DNA of 64,000 nt from Struthidea cinerea. Lineage: Eukaryota; Chordata; Aves; Passeriformes; Corcoracidae. Every line of letters begins with the position of its first letter. The first letter of the stretch is position 1. The notes beneath the pieces are model-generated. The model was not told the DNA's origin and did no database searches. It was given only the letters and a program-made list of their open reading frames with translations. The stretch is from positions 213,840-277,839 of the forward strand of contig VZTI01004018.1 in assembly GCA_013397865.1 (NCBI GenBank), read 5' to 3'. This document shows positions 1 to 12,621 of this stretch, in pieces. The position numbers were made by a program, and so were the translations under genes.

Positions 1-78
1 GAACCCGAACCCGAACCCGAACCCGAACCCGAACCCGAACCCGAACCCGAACCCGAACCCGAACCCGAACCCGAACCC
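1..78. repeat. (GAACCC)n hexanucleotide array
   Basis: Thirteen perfect copies of GAACCC run from the first base of the window to position 78, then degrade into GC-rich unique sequence. The unit differs by one base from the vertebrate telomere C-strand unit (CCCTAA versus CCCGAA). The array is cut by the window edge, so its true length is unknown. Read from base 1 the plus frame is an open Glu-Pro repeat that stays open to a TGA at 133-135, but there is no other evidence that it is coding. Confidence 0.95.
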
Positions 79-250
79 GGGAGCCGCGGCGGGCAAGGAG
101 GGCGAGCTCTCCCTTTGCAGGCGTGGAAGCGCTGACCCGGCCTGCCCAGCGCCTGCCTGGTGCCTGAGGGATGGGCCCGGCGAGGCCTCTCTGCCCTCAG
201 GGTGCCCTCGTTCCGGTGTCTCCACAGTTTTCCTGACGGTCCCGTGTCTT
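79..250. promoter_or_regulatory. Short CpG-rich patch, possible island edge
   Basis: This stretch is GC-rich and unusually dense in CpG dinucleotides compared with the AT-rich DNA that follows from about 250. It sits directly against the hexanucleotide array and may be the right shoulder of a CpG island centred left of the window. Three pyrimidine-rich stretches ending in CAG (near 107-120, 185-200 and 215-228) resemble splice acceptors, but no exon can be supported. What it belongs to is unknown. Confidence 0.4.
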
Positions 251-3200
251 CTTTCTTGTGAAGAAATGGTGGGTTTAGATGAATTTTTTCACAAGCACGG
301 TAGTTGGCTTCAAAGAAGATGGACAATCCGGTTAAATACCTTCATGCTCTGTACTTTTTATCGCAGTAGGTCTATTGTACTAAATGTTTTGGGTTTGTGA
401 CCCCCCTACAGCCCGTGCACACTGTGCCGTTACTCCCATGTGGGGTGTACTTGGAGTTCCTGCTAGTCCAATGTCCCATAAATTACACTGGCTTCCCTGG
501 CCTTACTGTATTATACCAACAGGTTGTCTTTGTGGTAGGAGAAGCCCCTCCATGGTACTGAGCGAACATATGCTCAAATTCAAATGTGAGTAATTCTTCA
601 TAACAAGAAAAACTTTGCATTTCCTGGTGAACAGGATAAGCAGAGTGTTTAAATATACTTGTTTCGAAGAACTCTGCTTAATCTTCTGAATAAATAATTA
701 AAGAGAATAAGTGCAATAACAATCTATTCATTTTAGTATCAAAATAGCAAGAATGTATTTTAAACCAACTATTTTTTCTGTCCCAGGAAACGGCCTGCCT
801 ACCTCCTTTTTTAAATGCTATTTTTATACTCCTGGTGGCCTGGATTCAGGATGGAGTTAATATTTTTCTCCATGACGCAGTAGGCAGAACATGCTGCAAC
901 TTTGTGAACCCAGAAGCGTATTCTCTATGATAAACAAAAACAAACTAAAAAAAATCTCTTAAGAACTCTGCAACTCATATGGCTTTTACCATCTGGCACA
1001 CAGTCCTGGCACACTGTAAATCCTTGCAAGTGGTGTCTCCTTTACAGACCCTAATACATAAAACCGATGTGCCAGTGGCTTGTAGAGGCCACCCCCTCAA
1101 GTTGCAGTCATCACGTCATAGCAGTGTGAAATCTTCTATGAAGCCAAAGATTTTATGGTATTTCAGATGATAAAAAAAAGTCCATTGCCTCTGAACTGCA
1201 ACAGTATGGATGTCGACAGTGAGGCAACTTTCAGCCATGATGCCTTTCTTTAGAAATGTCACCAATCACACTCAACACAGAGAGCTGGGGTTGAGCAAAG
1301 GCAAAACTGGAGAGGGGGATTGAATGTTGAGTGCTTTAAAGATAATTCCAGGGTTATCTCTGGAAAAAATTAAAACAACTCTCATTGAGACATTTAGTAA
1401 TACAAGATACTGAGGTTACATTTGATGAATACCAACCCTAATGACAAATATACTCTGTGTAAATCTGAGCTCCATGACTTTTGGCAAGGATATTTGCCAG
1501 CAGCTCAAAAGTCCTGGCACAGAATATCCACATGCCCATAAATTTCTGCAGGCACAAATACATCTGTTAAATCATTCCTTCATGCTTCCCTTCAATATAT
1601 AAAGTCCTAAGTGTTGAGCACTTCATCACCAAGCTGTCATAGGCCATCCCTGACCTCCCCAGCACAAAGGGATTGGAGCCCTGAGGGAGCTCAGAGTAGG
1701 TTCCCTGGAGCAGTATGTCTTCATCCCCAGCAACTGAAAGGACACGGGAAAGCAGAAGGCCCTTAAAAAGTTAGATTACTCTGGATGAGGGCTGTCCTCA
1801 TGGATTACTACTAGATTTTGATGCCAGAAGGCATAATCAGGTCTAACCCTATGAGTAATACACGTGGTAATGGATCCAGCCTATCTCCTCTCTATACTCA
1901 GGATCTTTTTGATCTGCTAAAATGAGGCTAATGAAAATAAGGGATGCCTACATCTTCCCCAGGCACTGTTTGCTTTCTGTGAGGAGCCATCACCATTTCT
2001 TACCTTAACTGGGGAAGCAGTATAACTCTAGCAGTATAAACAAATTATTTAATCGTTTACTTTAAACATGGAGACATTTTTCTCAAATGTTGAGGTCACA
2101 CAGCAGCTCTTTCTGATGGCATCACTGATGAAGGAATATCCTGTTAGATTGCCGATGCTGCTTCTGGATTATCATAGAAGGTGGGTGTTCAACAAGGGGG
2201 CTACTATGCAAAACATCAGCCTACTGTCTGTACACACACAGAGGGCTGCACAGCTTAAGGAGCACGTTTACGGTGAGGTATAATAAGAAAGCAAGAATCC
2301 AATCTGGAAAAACAGTGTTTCTTCTGTATTCATACATCCACTTAAAATCTGCAATCAGTTACATTTTTGTTCTTAGATAATTTGATAACTTGATCTCTCC
2401 TTTGTATAATATAAATCGTTATTAGAATTCCTACCATGATAATACCAGCAGCAACTTCCATAGCCGTTCATGGCTCTTTTCTTTGACTAAGGACTGTACC
2501 AAGAGAAGTGAAAAAAACCACTTCTTCATGTGACATCCAGTGACTTTCATCCCGAAGTGCATTCTTCATTGCTCACAATTTTCAAGTACAGAAACTCTAC
2601 CAACATATTGGTATTGTTGTAATATCTTTATTGAAAGGATTAAGAGATTTTTAAATAGATAAAGCAATTTTTCATTTGATAGAACACTAGCATTTGTCTG
2701 GTTGCAAATGTAATACTAGAGCAATAATAAAAGACTTAGAGTATGATTATGGTATATTATTTTTATATGCTCAAATTAATAATTGTTAATCTATTATAAT
2801 AATTGATTCTTCTTACCATAGCAGCCACAGCCTCTGTCATAGCTAAGATTTATCTGTAGTAAGTACTGTAGCATAGAAAAAAAGTGGGAAAAAAGTAACC
2901 CATTCTCCAAAGCCTTTAAATTTAAGGGTACATACAGCAAGTCCCTTGTAGTAGGGGGTTACAAACAGGGAAGTTCAAGAAACAGTAAAGCCAGTTTGAT
3001 CAACATGATGGATTGACAGCCTTTGACAGAATCTGGCTGCTTTCGAGGATTTGCAGAAAATTTTGCCCAGGAGACTTTTAAGGAAGTATTTACAGGCAGA
3101 TGACATGGTAACTTTGCACAGGTTCACAGGGAGAACCCATGGCCTTCTCACTATGTGAAAAGCCAACTCAGAAAGGCATATTCCAAAATGTTAACAGGTG

Positions 3201-6200
3201 GATGATAGATGCTAGAATCTTAACATGACAGGAAGCGGAGGCAAGATTTTAAACCTGATCTAAAGAGATGAGTGGGAGAAATGATACGGGAGGAAGCCTG
3301 AGTGGGAAGAGCAGCACACTGCTCTGTAGGGTGGAAGAACAGGGAGACCATGTGTTGATGCACAGGAATGGATGAGTCTGTCAAAGACAAGAAAGAGAAA
3401 ACCAGTCTTTGCAGAAGAATTTTCAATTAATCTCCTTCCTTTTGTCAACCTTAGAGGGGAAAAAAAGGAAGAAATAAATATTAGTAAATATTAAAAACAA
3501 GAATAGTTTTGAGATGTAGCAGGTGTCTGACCGGGTAAAAGAAATGGCATATTCAGAGGCACTATAATGGAGACGTTTGTGGGTTTAAGCACAGCACTAC
3601 AGCACAGTTGCAGAGAAGCCTGAGTGATATCAGAGGCATGTGTGATGTTGAAGAAAATGGTGCTACTTATTGTCTAGGAAAGACATTCTGGGTAAGGATG
3701 GAGAATTACCTCTGAGCCTGAATATGAGAAGGTTTTAAGAGGTTTTGTTGGGAGCATGATAAGTAGAATCTCTTTTGCTATTAAGCGTTGAACTATGAGT
3801 TCTGATATAAATAGGAAAATATATGTGTCAATGTAAGTCTTGACAGTAATATCTACCACTGATATAAAGAGCAGCACCATGGTAAAGTGAGTGATTGAAA
3901 ACAGGGATTATAGATGAAGAAGTAAGAGAAGGTAAATATGGTTCTGGAACTTATGTTCAACAGATGTAGCAGAAACTACAGTGAAAAAATGTTCTATATG
4001 TCCCCTGTCATTAAACAAGCAAGAAAAGTGAATAAAAGCCCGAGACAGAGTTGGCTGAGAAATTTCATATCATCAGCATTTTTAGTGAAGTGAGGAAACC
4101 AAAGCCTGTTCATATCATATTTTTTAGACATCTTGTTGAAGATCAGTTTCATTATGAATTTAAGCTGATCTAAAAACAGCCTGATGCTGAGATGCATGGT
4201 CCAGCTTTCACCACATTTCTGCTGCTTCTTTTCTATTACCAAGGTAAATCAATTTAAAGTTAACCCTGGAAGAATATCATGAGTTTTAAGCAACATCAAT
4301 GCATTGATCTGACCTCCCTGAGACTGAACAAGTCACTGTAGGTGATGCAAGGGAGTGGGCAGAAACAGTCAGTTCTGGGTGGGATGGAGAGGGAAAAGAT
4401 GGGACTGCTCTTTTCCAGAGCAACAGTATTAGATCAATTTTAAGACAGTGGTACCAAATTCAAAGCTGGTGTCAACTTTAGGTGCTCTGAATGATGATTA
4501 GGAGTATCTAGGTTTCCTAGGCTTTGTGCATTTCTCTCCTCTCTTCAACAGTGTTACAGTAAAGGAAAACAAATTTCAGTATAAAAGACTGATGATAAAA
4601 AAAAATGACATATCCCATAAATGGCCATTTTTCATGGAAATTTTCTTTTCCATATATTTACTTCCACATTTTTCATTCATTTCAGTCCTTATATTCCGCA
4701 GAAATGAATACTTACTTTGCATTGATTTCATAGTTCCGATTGTTGGGGATTCAAAGGCTGTAGCAAATTTTCACTTTCAAGTAATTTGTCTATCCTTACT
4801 GCATTTTCAGATTTAGCAAAATACAGTATCTTAGCCTGAACAATTGAATTTTCTTTCTGTTTTTGCAAAGTATCATAAAATATTTAAGAAGTTGTTCATA
4901 TCGTGTGTATTCTGGTTTATGTTTCATCATTGGTGTTTTTACCCATAAGTATCTTTGAGCGTGTGCCTAATGCAGTGATCACGCAAAAAACAAGAGACAA
5001 AAATGAACCAACCAAAAAAAAAAAGCATGTAAGGATATTGTTGCAAAAACTGAACCATTATTCAATTTCCCATGTTAAAAAAAAAAAAAAAACAAATACA
5101 GCCCCCGCAAGTATTTTCTCGGTATATTTAGCAATTAAAATTTGGGACATTCAGTGTTTGCTGAACTTAAAAACTGGAGGCTTGAGCTCACAGAAGTAGA
5201 CTTTAGACCATTCATTATTTTATTAATACCCGCTTGCATGCTCATCCTATCAGGTAACATGAGTAATGTGTGACTTATCATGCTTATTCAATAAAGCATA
5301 CCAGTTCATAGTTTAAATATCTAATAATGATACTTGAGCAAATTATAATTGAATTTAAAAATGCATTGAATGCACTCCCATTGTGGTTAGTTTGGGGAGG
5401 ACACTCTTATTTGTTTTGGATAAATCTCAAGAACAACAAATTACATTTTTCATTTGAATTAATGTTTATTTCCATCAAAATGACACAGAGCTGATTTTAG
5501 TTATATCCATAGATGCCAGTGAGAAACATCATTGTACTTTTAAACATATTTTATCAGCTTTTATTTGCTGTCTAATCTTAATTCCTTTTCCTCTTCTTTT
5601 TTCCCCCCTCATTTACTGCTACGTTTCTATTTTTAACTATTGGGATCTGAAGTATGTTGCCCATAGTTTGCATTTTGATTTTATATCAGCATGCTATTTT
5701 TTGTATCTTTATATCGACATGTCTTAACCCTATGAAGGTTTCATAAGAACCGTGACATCATAAAAAGTTATCTAAATTTAATAAGAGGAAACCAAGTGGG
5801 GAAAAAACTTTAGAAAAGTAAACAAGAGCTTCTGTTGCAGTAATTGCCATGAAAAGTTTGCAACATATCCATTCTTAATGAAACAATATGCTGAACAATA
5901 TTCTAGTGACCCAAGCATACACAATATCTTTCCTATTTTAGGAATCCACACAACATCTAAAAAAAAGATGTTCAGAAATCAAACAGATTATGTAACTCTA
6001 AAGAATGCAATTATAAAGGAAGACGAAATAAAAAGTGCTGAAACAATTCAAACTTACAACAAAATTTATTATAACAATTAATATATTCAAGACAGTACAA
6101 GCACCATTGTTGTGAATTCTCAGCAGAATGAGAACTATTAAAGAGTAAAACCAGAAAGGCAGGATTGTTCTTGTCATGAGCTGAAACCACAAATAGATGC

Positions 6201-6880
6201 AACTCTGGCTTTGCCTTTGCTGTTGTGACTCTATTAGTGGTTCTGGTGGTACAAGAGAGACTGTTAGACATCAGCTTACAACTTCTGCCCTGTTTTTTTG
6301 GGAGCCTAGCATATTTCAGAATATCCTGTATCCCATTGTCAGAGGCCCATATTAATCCTTAAAGGCCTCTGGTTCAGGAAAGTTAACTTTAAGCATGTGC
6401 TTAATCACTTTCCTGAATCAAAACCTAGAAAATCAACTTTGTTAGTGCAATTTTTAATAGATTTTGTTGGCAGAGCAATTTTTATCATTAGTAGAATCAA
6501 TACACCTTGATGCCCTGATCCTTTTTAATAATTGATATTCTCATCTGGCATTTTTACAATCCTACATTAAGCATGAAGATTTCCTATTGGAGGTGTAAAA
6601 TAGCCCTTCTGAAATACATGGGAAGGGAAACACCCCAACACTATGTTTGCTGAAACTATGCTGATTCTGCTTTGACATTCACCAAAGATAATGAGATACA
6701 GTTACCTACTTATTTCTTATCACTTTTGTTATTACTGAGGTTGAAGTACTTTTTCCTCCTATAAATCTTCATGTGCATATTTACATGAAATCAATACCTA
6801 AAAAAAACCCCAAACCTAAGCCTTTTTATTTTCAAAGGATGTTCATTTTTATGTAATGCTCTTGGGGCTTTCCTGTGAAG
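251..6880. other. AT-rich intergenic DNA, no gene seen
   Basis: No ORF here exceeds about 98 codons, and none resembles a known protein. The region holds ordinary AT-rich sequence with short homopolymers, for example an A16 run at 5,077-5,092. One strong inverted repeat at 6,370-6,420 is listed separately. Confidence 0.7.
6370..6420. repeat. Strong imperfect hairpin
   Basis: The arms TTCAGGAAAGT (6,373-6,383) and ACTTTCCTGAA (6,407-6,417) are perfectly complementary over 11 bases. The stem extends outward by three more pairs, one of them G-T. Inside, TAAGC and GCTTA pair again around a small loop, with an asymmetric internal loop between the two stems. The whole structure is about 51 nt, shorter than a typical microRNA precursor. 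Function is unknown. Confidence 0.6.
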
Positions 6881-6946
6881 GGCCAGCAGTTGGACTTCAA
6901 TGATCTTTGTGTGTCCCTTCCAACTCAGAATATTCTTTGATCCTGT
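6881..6946 (+). mobile_element. CR1 LINE 3'-terminal fragment
   Basis: About 65 bases match the characteristic end of avian CR1 elements: a GTTGGACT...ATGATCTTTG core, then GTCCCTTCCAACTC, then a decayed ATTCTTTGATCC version of the terminal octamer repeat. The fragment is on the plus strand and lacks all coding sequence, as expected for an old, heavily 5'-truncated insertion. Confidence 0.75.
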
Positions 6947-9900
6947 ACTACTTGACCCACTTTATTAGACTAAGATGATCCATCTATCAGTAGAATTAGC
7001 TTTATTGCCTAGAAATTATGATAAATGCTAGGATGTAGAATAGCTATCCCATGATACGGGATGTTGTTTAATCAGTGTCTGTATTACTTGAAAAGAATAG
7101 AATTTCACCTAAATATAAAGTAATCTGATAAAATCATCTCACTGGTTTCTGAGATTCTGATCAATTCGTTAGTCTCAATCCTTCAAATTTTAAGAAAAAT
7201 TACATCCTTTCAACAATGCATAAGGAATATACTTCTCTTTTTACAGAAATTCCTGCCTGTCAAACTTTGTAAAAAGCAACAAATCATTATACCCCATCCA
7301 GAGCATCCGTTGCTAAATTTGGCTCTTTTTCTACTTACTCAAATGTGAGGAATATTTCTAGAGGCCTACATTTTATAGAATTGACATGCCAGAAGTTCAC
7401 TGACCACACTGTCTTCATAATAGCTTTGTTTGCTAGTTAGTTGTTTCTGAGTGCACTTATTCAAAAGGATTTTGAAGCTGCTGATGTGTTGTATTTGGCT
7501 CTTTTGAAATGCTGAAAACAGTGTCTTATTATGTTTAGATTTTAGCTTACCTTTGTAACCAGTTCTAATTGTTTCATTTACTCATGCTCTTTTAAGGTGG
7601 ACAGAAAAAAAAATCCTCTCTTTTCAAATTATTTGAAGATTAACCTTCAGTCAACCGTCATTACATTAAATTAGTAAATAAATAGCTTTTCCATTGAAAC
7701 TAAAATTACAGCTGTCAGCTTAATGTACCCAGATGAAACTTAAGAGTTCAGGGCTTGGCCAAGGTTTCCCTGCCCAGCCTTGGACAGAACTCTTCATCTT
7801 CTTGCACTTAAGTTTACCTGTTGTAAAATGGAAAAAAGTAGCTCATCTCTTAGTCCTCACCTTTGTGCATTACTGCAATTTTATGCAATGAGAATCAAGA
7901 GCTTTCACTAATTATACAATAAGAACCATAATTTGTGAACAAATTTAACAGATTCATGATTTTAAGAAAAAGAGTAGTACCACTGAGATGCTCTCTATGT
8001 GGCCTGTCTTTTCAGGGTCCTTAGGATTAGTCACAAAGTATGAAGACTACTGTAGTGTATTTGCAATTAGATGCTATTAAATTGCCTTCTTGCTTCCATT
8101 TTCAAGAAAGACTTAGAGACAGCTCCTGACTTAGCCAATATGATAATGACCAAGATAGAACGAAAAGAAACTGCATTTCCCTTTGTATCATGACATTCTG
8201 AATCCAGGCTGAAGGTTAGACCTAGCCTACCTTTTTATGACACTGAAAATGATACATGTTTATCTCTAAATATCAGGTGTGCTTTTCTTCAGCTGTCAGT
8301 TAGACTTAATTCTGTTCTTAAAGGATTTGGCAGTTTGCAACTATTAAAAACAGTTTGCAAGGGATATTGTTGCCCTTGGCTGAGTTTTGCATTTTAGCTC
8401 TATCCCTATTTAAAACCACTGTATTTTCCATGTCGCATGAATTGTCAAGTGTCGTCTTTCAGAAGAATGGATAACAGCCTTCACTACAAGCACACAGAGT
8501 GTACCTATGTTCCCAGTATGCTGTTTATGTATTTTATATATTGGCTTAATATTTACTTAAATGCACATAAGAGAAAATAATATCCGTATGTTGCAACAGT
8601 GAAAAATAAACTATAAAATCATCACAAAAATGAAAGTCAGAATGACAGAATATTCTTTGTATATTCACACCAGCAACAAAATGTAGAAATGATCTAAATT
8701 AAATCTTCCCAGATCTAAAACTCCCAAGTAAACACCAACTCGGGACTTTCAGCATTTCTCATTTCAAAGTAACACGGCTTCTAGGAGAACAAATAAATTT
8801 AAGGTATTTTAGTTTGGACAGAAAATGAATTCTAATTTGCAGACACTTTCTCAGAGAAACCTTTAACAGTAATGTCTATTCTTAGCAACAGAAGAAATTC
8901 TGAGTACCTCTGTGACTTATGTTATCTGATACCCAATGTTTCTGAGCAGTTTTTTGGGGGGGCAGGGTGAAGTCCCACATGAAGACACCATAGGCATGCA
9001 AGTATTTGCTCCATCTATGATAGAGTAAGTTTCTTTAAGGAGAGGAGTGTCTAAAGGAAAAGAGGGTCTTTCTTTAATTGAGATAAACAACCCCCAAAAA
9101 TTGATTTGAAATCATGAATTTCTGCTTGGAAAATATGCACTATCTGAATTTGTATCTTGTTTAAATAAGAACTGATTTTTTTCCTGTTCACATTGTTCAT
9201 GAAGCCCTTAAAATGAAAAAGAATCGTGTCTTATTCTGATAAAATACATGTGTTTACATGAGTATTTTATATATATATATATATATATGCACACACACAT
9301 ATGAGTATATATGTACATAGGTATATACATATTTCCGAGAAAGGAGTAATTACAAAATAAGATCAAAAGATTTCTCCAATCTCTTACTTTCTAATATGTT
9401 ACACCTTTAGTAGAGAGAGGCTTCCCAATCGTTGGATATTTAAAGCGATATCTGTCAGCATCGAGTATGATGTTAACACGAGTTATGAATACAACCTTCC
9501 TGCTGGGCAGTCATTAGAAAGTTGTTCTTTCTGATTCCTGTGTAAATATCTAGGTTAGATTCCTAATAAAAATTCTGTGAACTTTAGCTGAAACAAAAAT
9601 AACAGAACTATTTGAGATTTGTTACAGTCACTTCTATATCCGGCTGACCTTGTGCCAATTTTAGCTTTGTTTCCCTTTTCTGTGTGGCTTCTGGGAAACT
9701 GCTTTGAAAATAAAATCTACTCATAGGTTCAAATCCTGAACTTCTTACTCTGACAGAACCTCTATCTAGCTCTGCCTTGCAAACAGTTGCCTTTGCACTC
9801 CGCATTTTTTTCAGAATCAGTGCTAAAGTTCAACTGCTAAGGCAATGGTAACCTAGAACAAATTAGGATATATTGAACACAGTCAATTTGTGCCAAATGA

Positions 9901-12605
9901 AGATTCATAATACTGGAAAAAAATTACTACTAGTTCAAGAATACAGGAATCTTAATAGAAAATAATGGTTGGACATTGAACATAAAGAATTTGTTTACTT
10001 TTTTTTTTTGAGATGAAAAAAAGTAATAAACTAACTTTACCCAAGAAACTAATATTAAGTTCAGCAAAGTATTTTCATTTCCGACCATATGCTAAGGACT
10101 AGACTATGCCTTTAAAAAGCAAGTACAGAGCACTCTTCCCAGGTTTTCATCCTGAGATGACAGGGGAAGAAAGGGGTAGAACATGTTGCTTCTCTCCTCC
10201 AAAGGAGAAGCTAACATTGTCCAGTTTTTAGCACTGCACTGGACTGTAAAGCAAGATCAACACAGGTATCTGCCTCTTTGTCCCTTCATGTCCCATAGTG
10301 GGAGTTTGTACTACTTGTGTTACCTACCTGGTTACACTGAGAAAAACATTGGGAGGTTATATTTTTCTTTTCTTTGTTTCTTGCTCTTCATCAGTTTCTC
10401 TATTACTATTATCTTGACCTCTTCTGTAAAGTGCTTAAAAATGTTTAATGAAAATATGACATTGCTTATATTTATTTTTAATTGAAACAATAGGAGACAA
10501 TTGCAGAGTCACTGGTAATTGCCAGAGCAGTTTTCCTTTTAAATAGTAAAGTCTGTCAGTCTGTTCAATGATGATCAAGTATGTACCAGCAAAGTTTAAA
10601 TATCTGTCCCTGTTTCTCAAATATGCTAAAAATTTATATTCTGTTCTGGTAAGCTAAAAGAATCTTAAAACTTAAACCTCAAAGGTCTCATAAATCAGAG
10701 TTTTCCCAGGGATGTAATATACATTTACTGTGAAATACTGTAATAAAAAAAATCAGGAAGCCTAATTTGTAGCCACCATTGCACTTCTGAGCATTTTGTA
10801 AGCAGAAGATAGACTTCTAATTAATAATTTCCACATAAGTTCTTCTGATCTCATAAATTGTCACAATAGACAGCACAAACGTTCATGTGTGCAGTCCTGG
10901 CCCCTGTTAGTGTTGCAATGCTCCATTAAAATGGTTGCTTGCTAAGCCTCAAATGCTGCTGCTTCGATTACTGACAGTGGCTAAGGATAGAACTTTCACA
11001 GCCTCACAAAGCCACAGCAAACGAAACACTCCCCAATGCAGACCTGAGCTGCTCTGTACAGATTCTCTGGCTTCCCTTGCCTTTTCCCAAGTCAGATGCA
11101 TGCTACGGTACAAAAAAAAAAATTGCTGAGGATTGCGTAAGGCATCTGTGAAAGCCATACTCTGCAAACCCTTTCTCTGTCTCCTGTTGTTTTTACCAGA
11201 AACACAGAGGGAAGTACAGCTTTTGCATTCTCCCCACTTCACCCAGAGCAGTAAACTCCTAAGTCTAACAGAAATAGCCAAAGGATTAAGACAAGAAGGA
11301 CCTGTGGGCCAGTATGCCATGCTCATCTGATGTTTGCTTCTTCTAGTAGTACAGCTGTTGATTTTGTGGGACTACCAACAAAAACCAGACTGGATGATTT
11401 ATCTACTGGAGTAAATGCTAATACTCATAAGGAGATCAGGCACCAAGAACTTGTGAAACAGGTGCTACAAAGGATGTAGCTAAATTGGGAAGAGATTTTT
11501 GGATACCACCTACATTGCAGAACATGCAGTATTGATTTCAAACTCTTCAAACATTCATCTTGAGGAAAACCCCCACAAAAAATACTTTGGGAGGAAGTCT
11601 GCAGCAGGATGGATACACAGTCACAAAAATATGGCAACAATTTCATAGGATGATACACTACTAAATTAATAACAAACCACCTATTCAGGATGTAACATTC
11701 TACATGTTACATTTTATGACCAGAAAAACATTTGCAAGAAAAACACTGACATACTTAGAGTTTTGAAAAATTATCCTCTTGAGCATCCAGTAGGATACAA
11801 ATCATTCCCTAGAGCACCATGAGTTCTAACATCCTTTAAAGAACAACAATGGATTAACTGTATAATGTATGCCACAGGTAAATTATGGTCTGTTAACTGA
11901 AGTAGTAGATTTTAAAGCAATCAGATGCACTAGATTTCAAATAAAAATAGGCTTAAAAGAACACTAAAGTAGCAAAATGATGAAATGTCATGAATTAAAA
12001 AGAACTTTGATTTGACCTACTTGAACATATGCACTGTAACAGTCTTGTTCTGCAGTACACAAAAGTTCTTGGCAAAGTAAAGCTTTTGCAGGTCTCACTT
12101 TGGTAAAACTAAGAGAGAAAATTTCTTTCTTCTTTCTTTTGCTTCGTTCACCATCTATCTCAAACTCTAAATGGCAGAGAGGGATATGGTGTAAATTAGG
12201 CATATAAATTAGCCAAATTAATGTTACACAACATGTTATGTGCACAAAATTAATGACACCCACTTAAAGTGTTTAGTCAGAAAGTGCAAATGAGAAGTTT
12301 TGAGACCTTTATTAGAATGTCTTTAACAAACTCTACTGAGGATATAGAAGTTATATTCTTAAAGGTTTATAATTTGGATAATTCTGCCTGGATGTTCCTT
12401 AGATCAGCAAATTCATCTGTCTTATTTCAGGACTATTCTTTTTGTCTCTTAAAGTAATCTGGATGTCAGTGGTAGAGTTGTACTAAATACTGATTTTTGA
12501 GAAGAGGAGATGACTGCACATTTGCATGGATACTTCTTTACCTTTCATTCATTATTTTTCTTTGGAATTTAAATATAAAATCTGTTTGGAACAAGGAATA
12601 AATGT
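6947..12605. other. AT-rich intergenic DNA, no gene seen
   Basis: No conserved coding sequence is recognisable. A (TA)n/(CA)n microsatellite lies at 9,268-9,299. Around 10,935-11,330 both strands happen to be fairly open: a minus-strand ORF of 125 codons overlaps two consecutive plus-strand ORFs. I recognise no protein there. Confidence 0.65.
9268..9299. repeat. (TA)n-(CA)n microsatellite
   Basis: An uninterrupted alternating T/A run (9,268-9,288) is followed by ACACACACA (9,291-9,299). The next 40 bases are TATATG/ACATA-rich and look like decayed parts of the same array. Confidence 0.9.
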
Positions 12606-12621
12606 GAATCCTCTGTTCCAC

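Noticed and set aside
6370..6420. MicroRNA precursor
   Set aside because: The hairpin is only about 51 nt with an asymmetric internal loop, shorter than usual precursors, and the arms match no microRNA I know.
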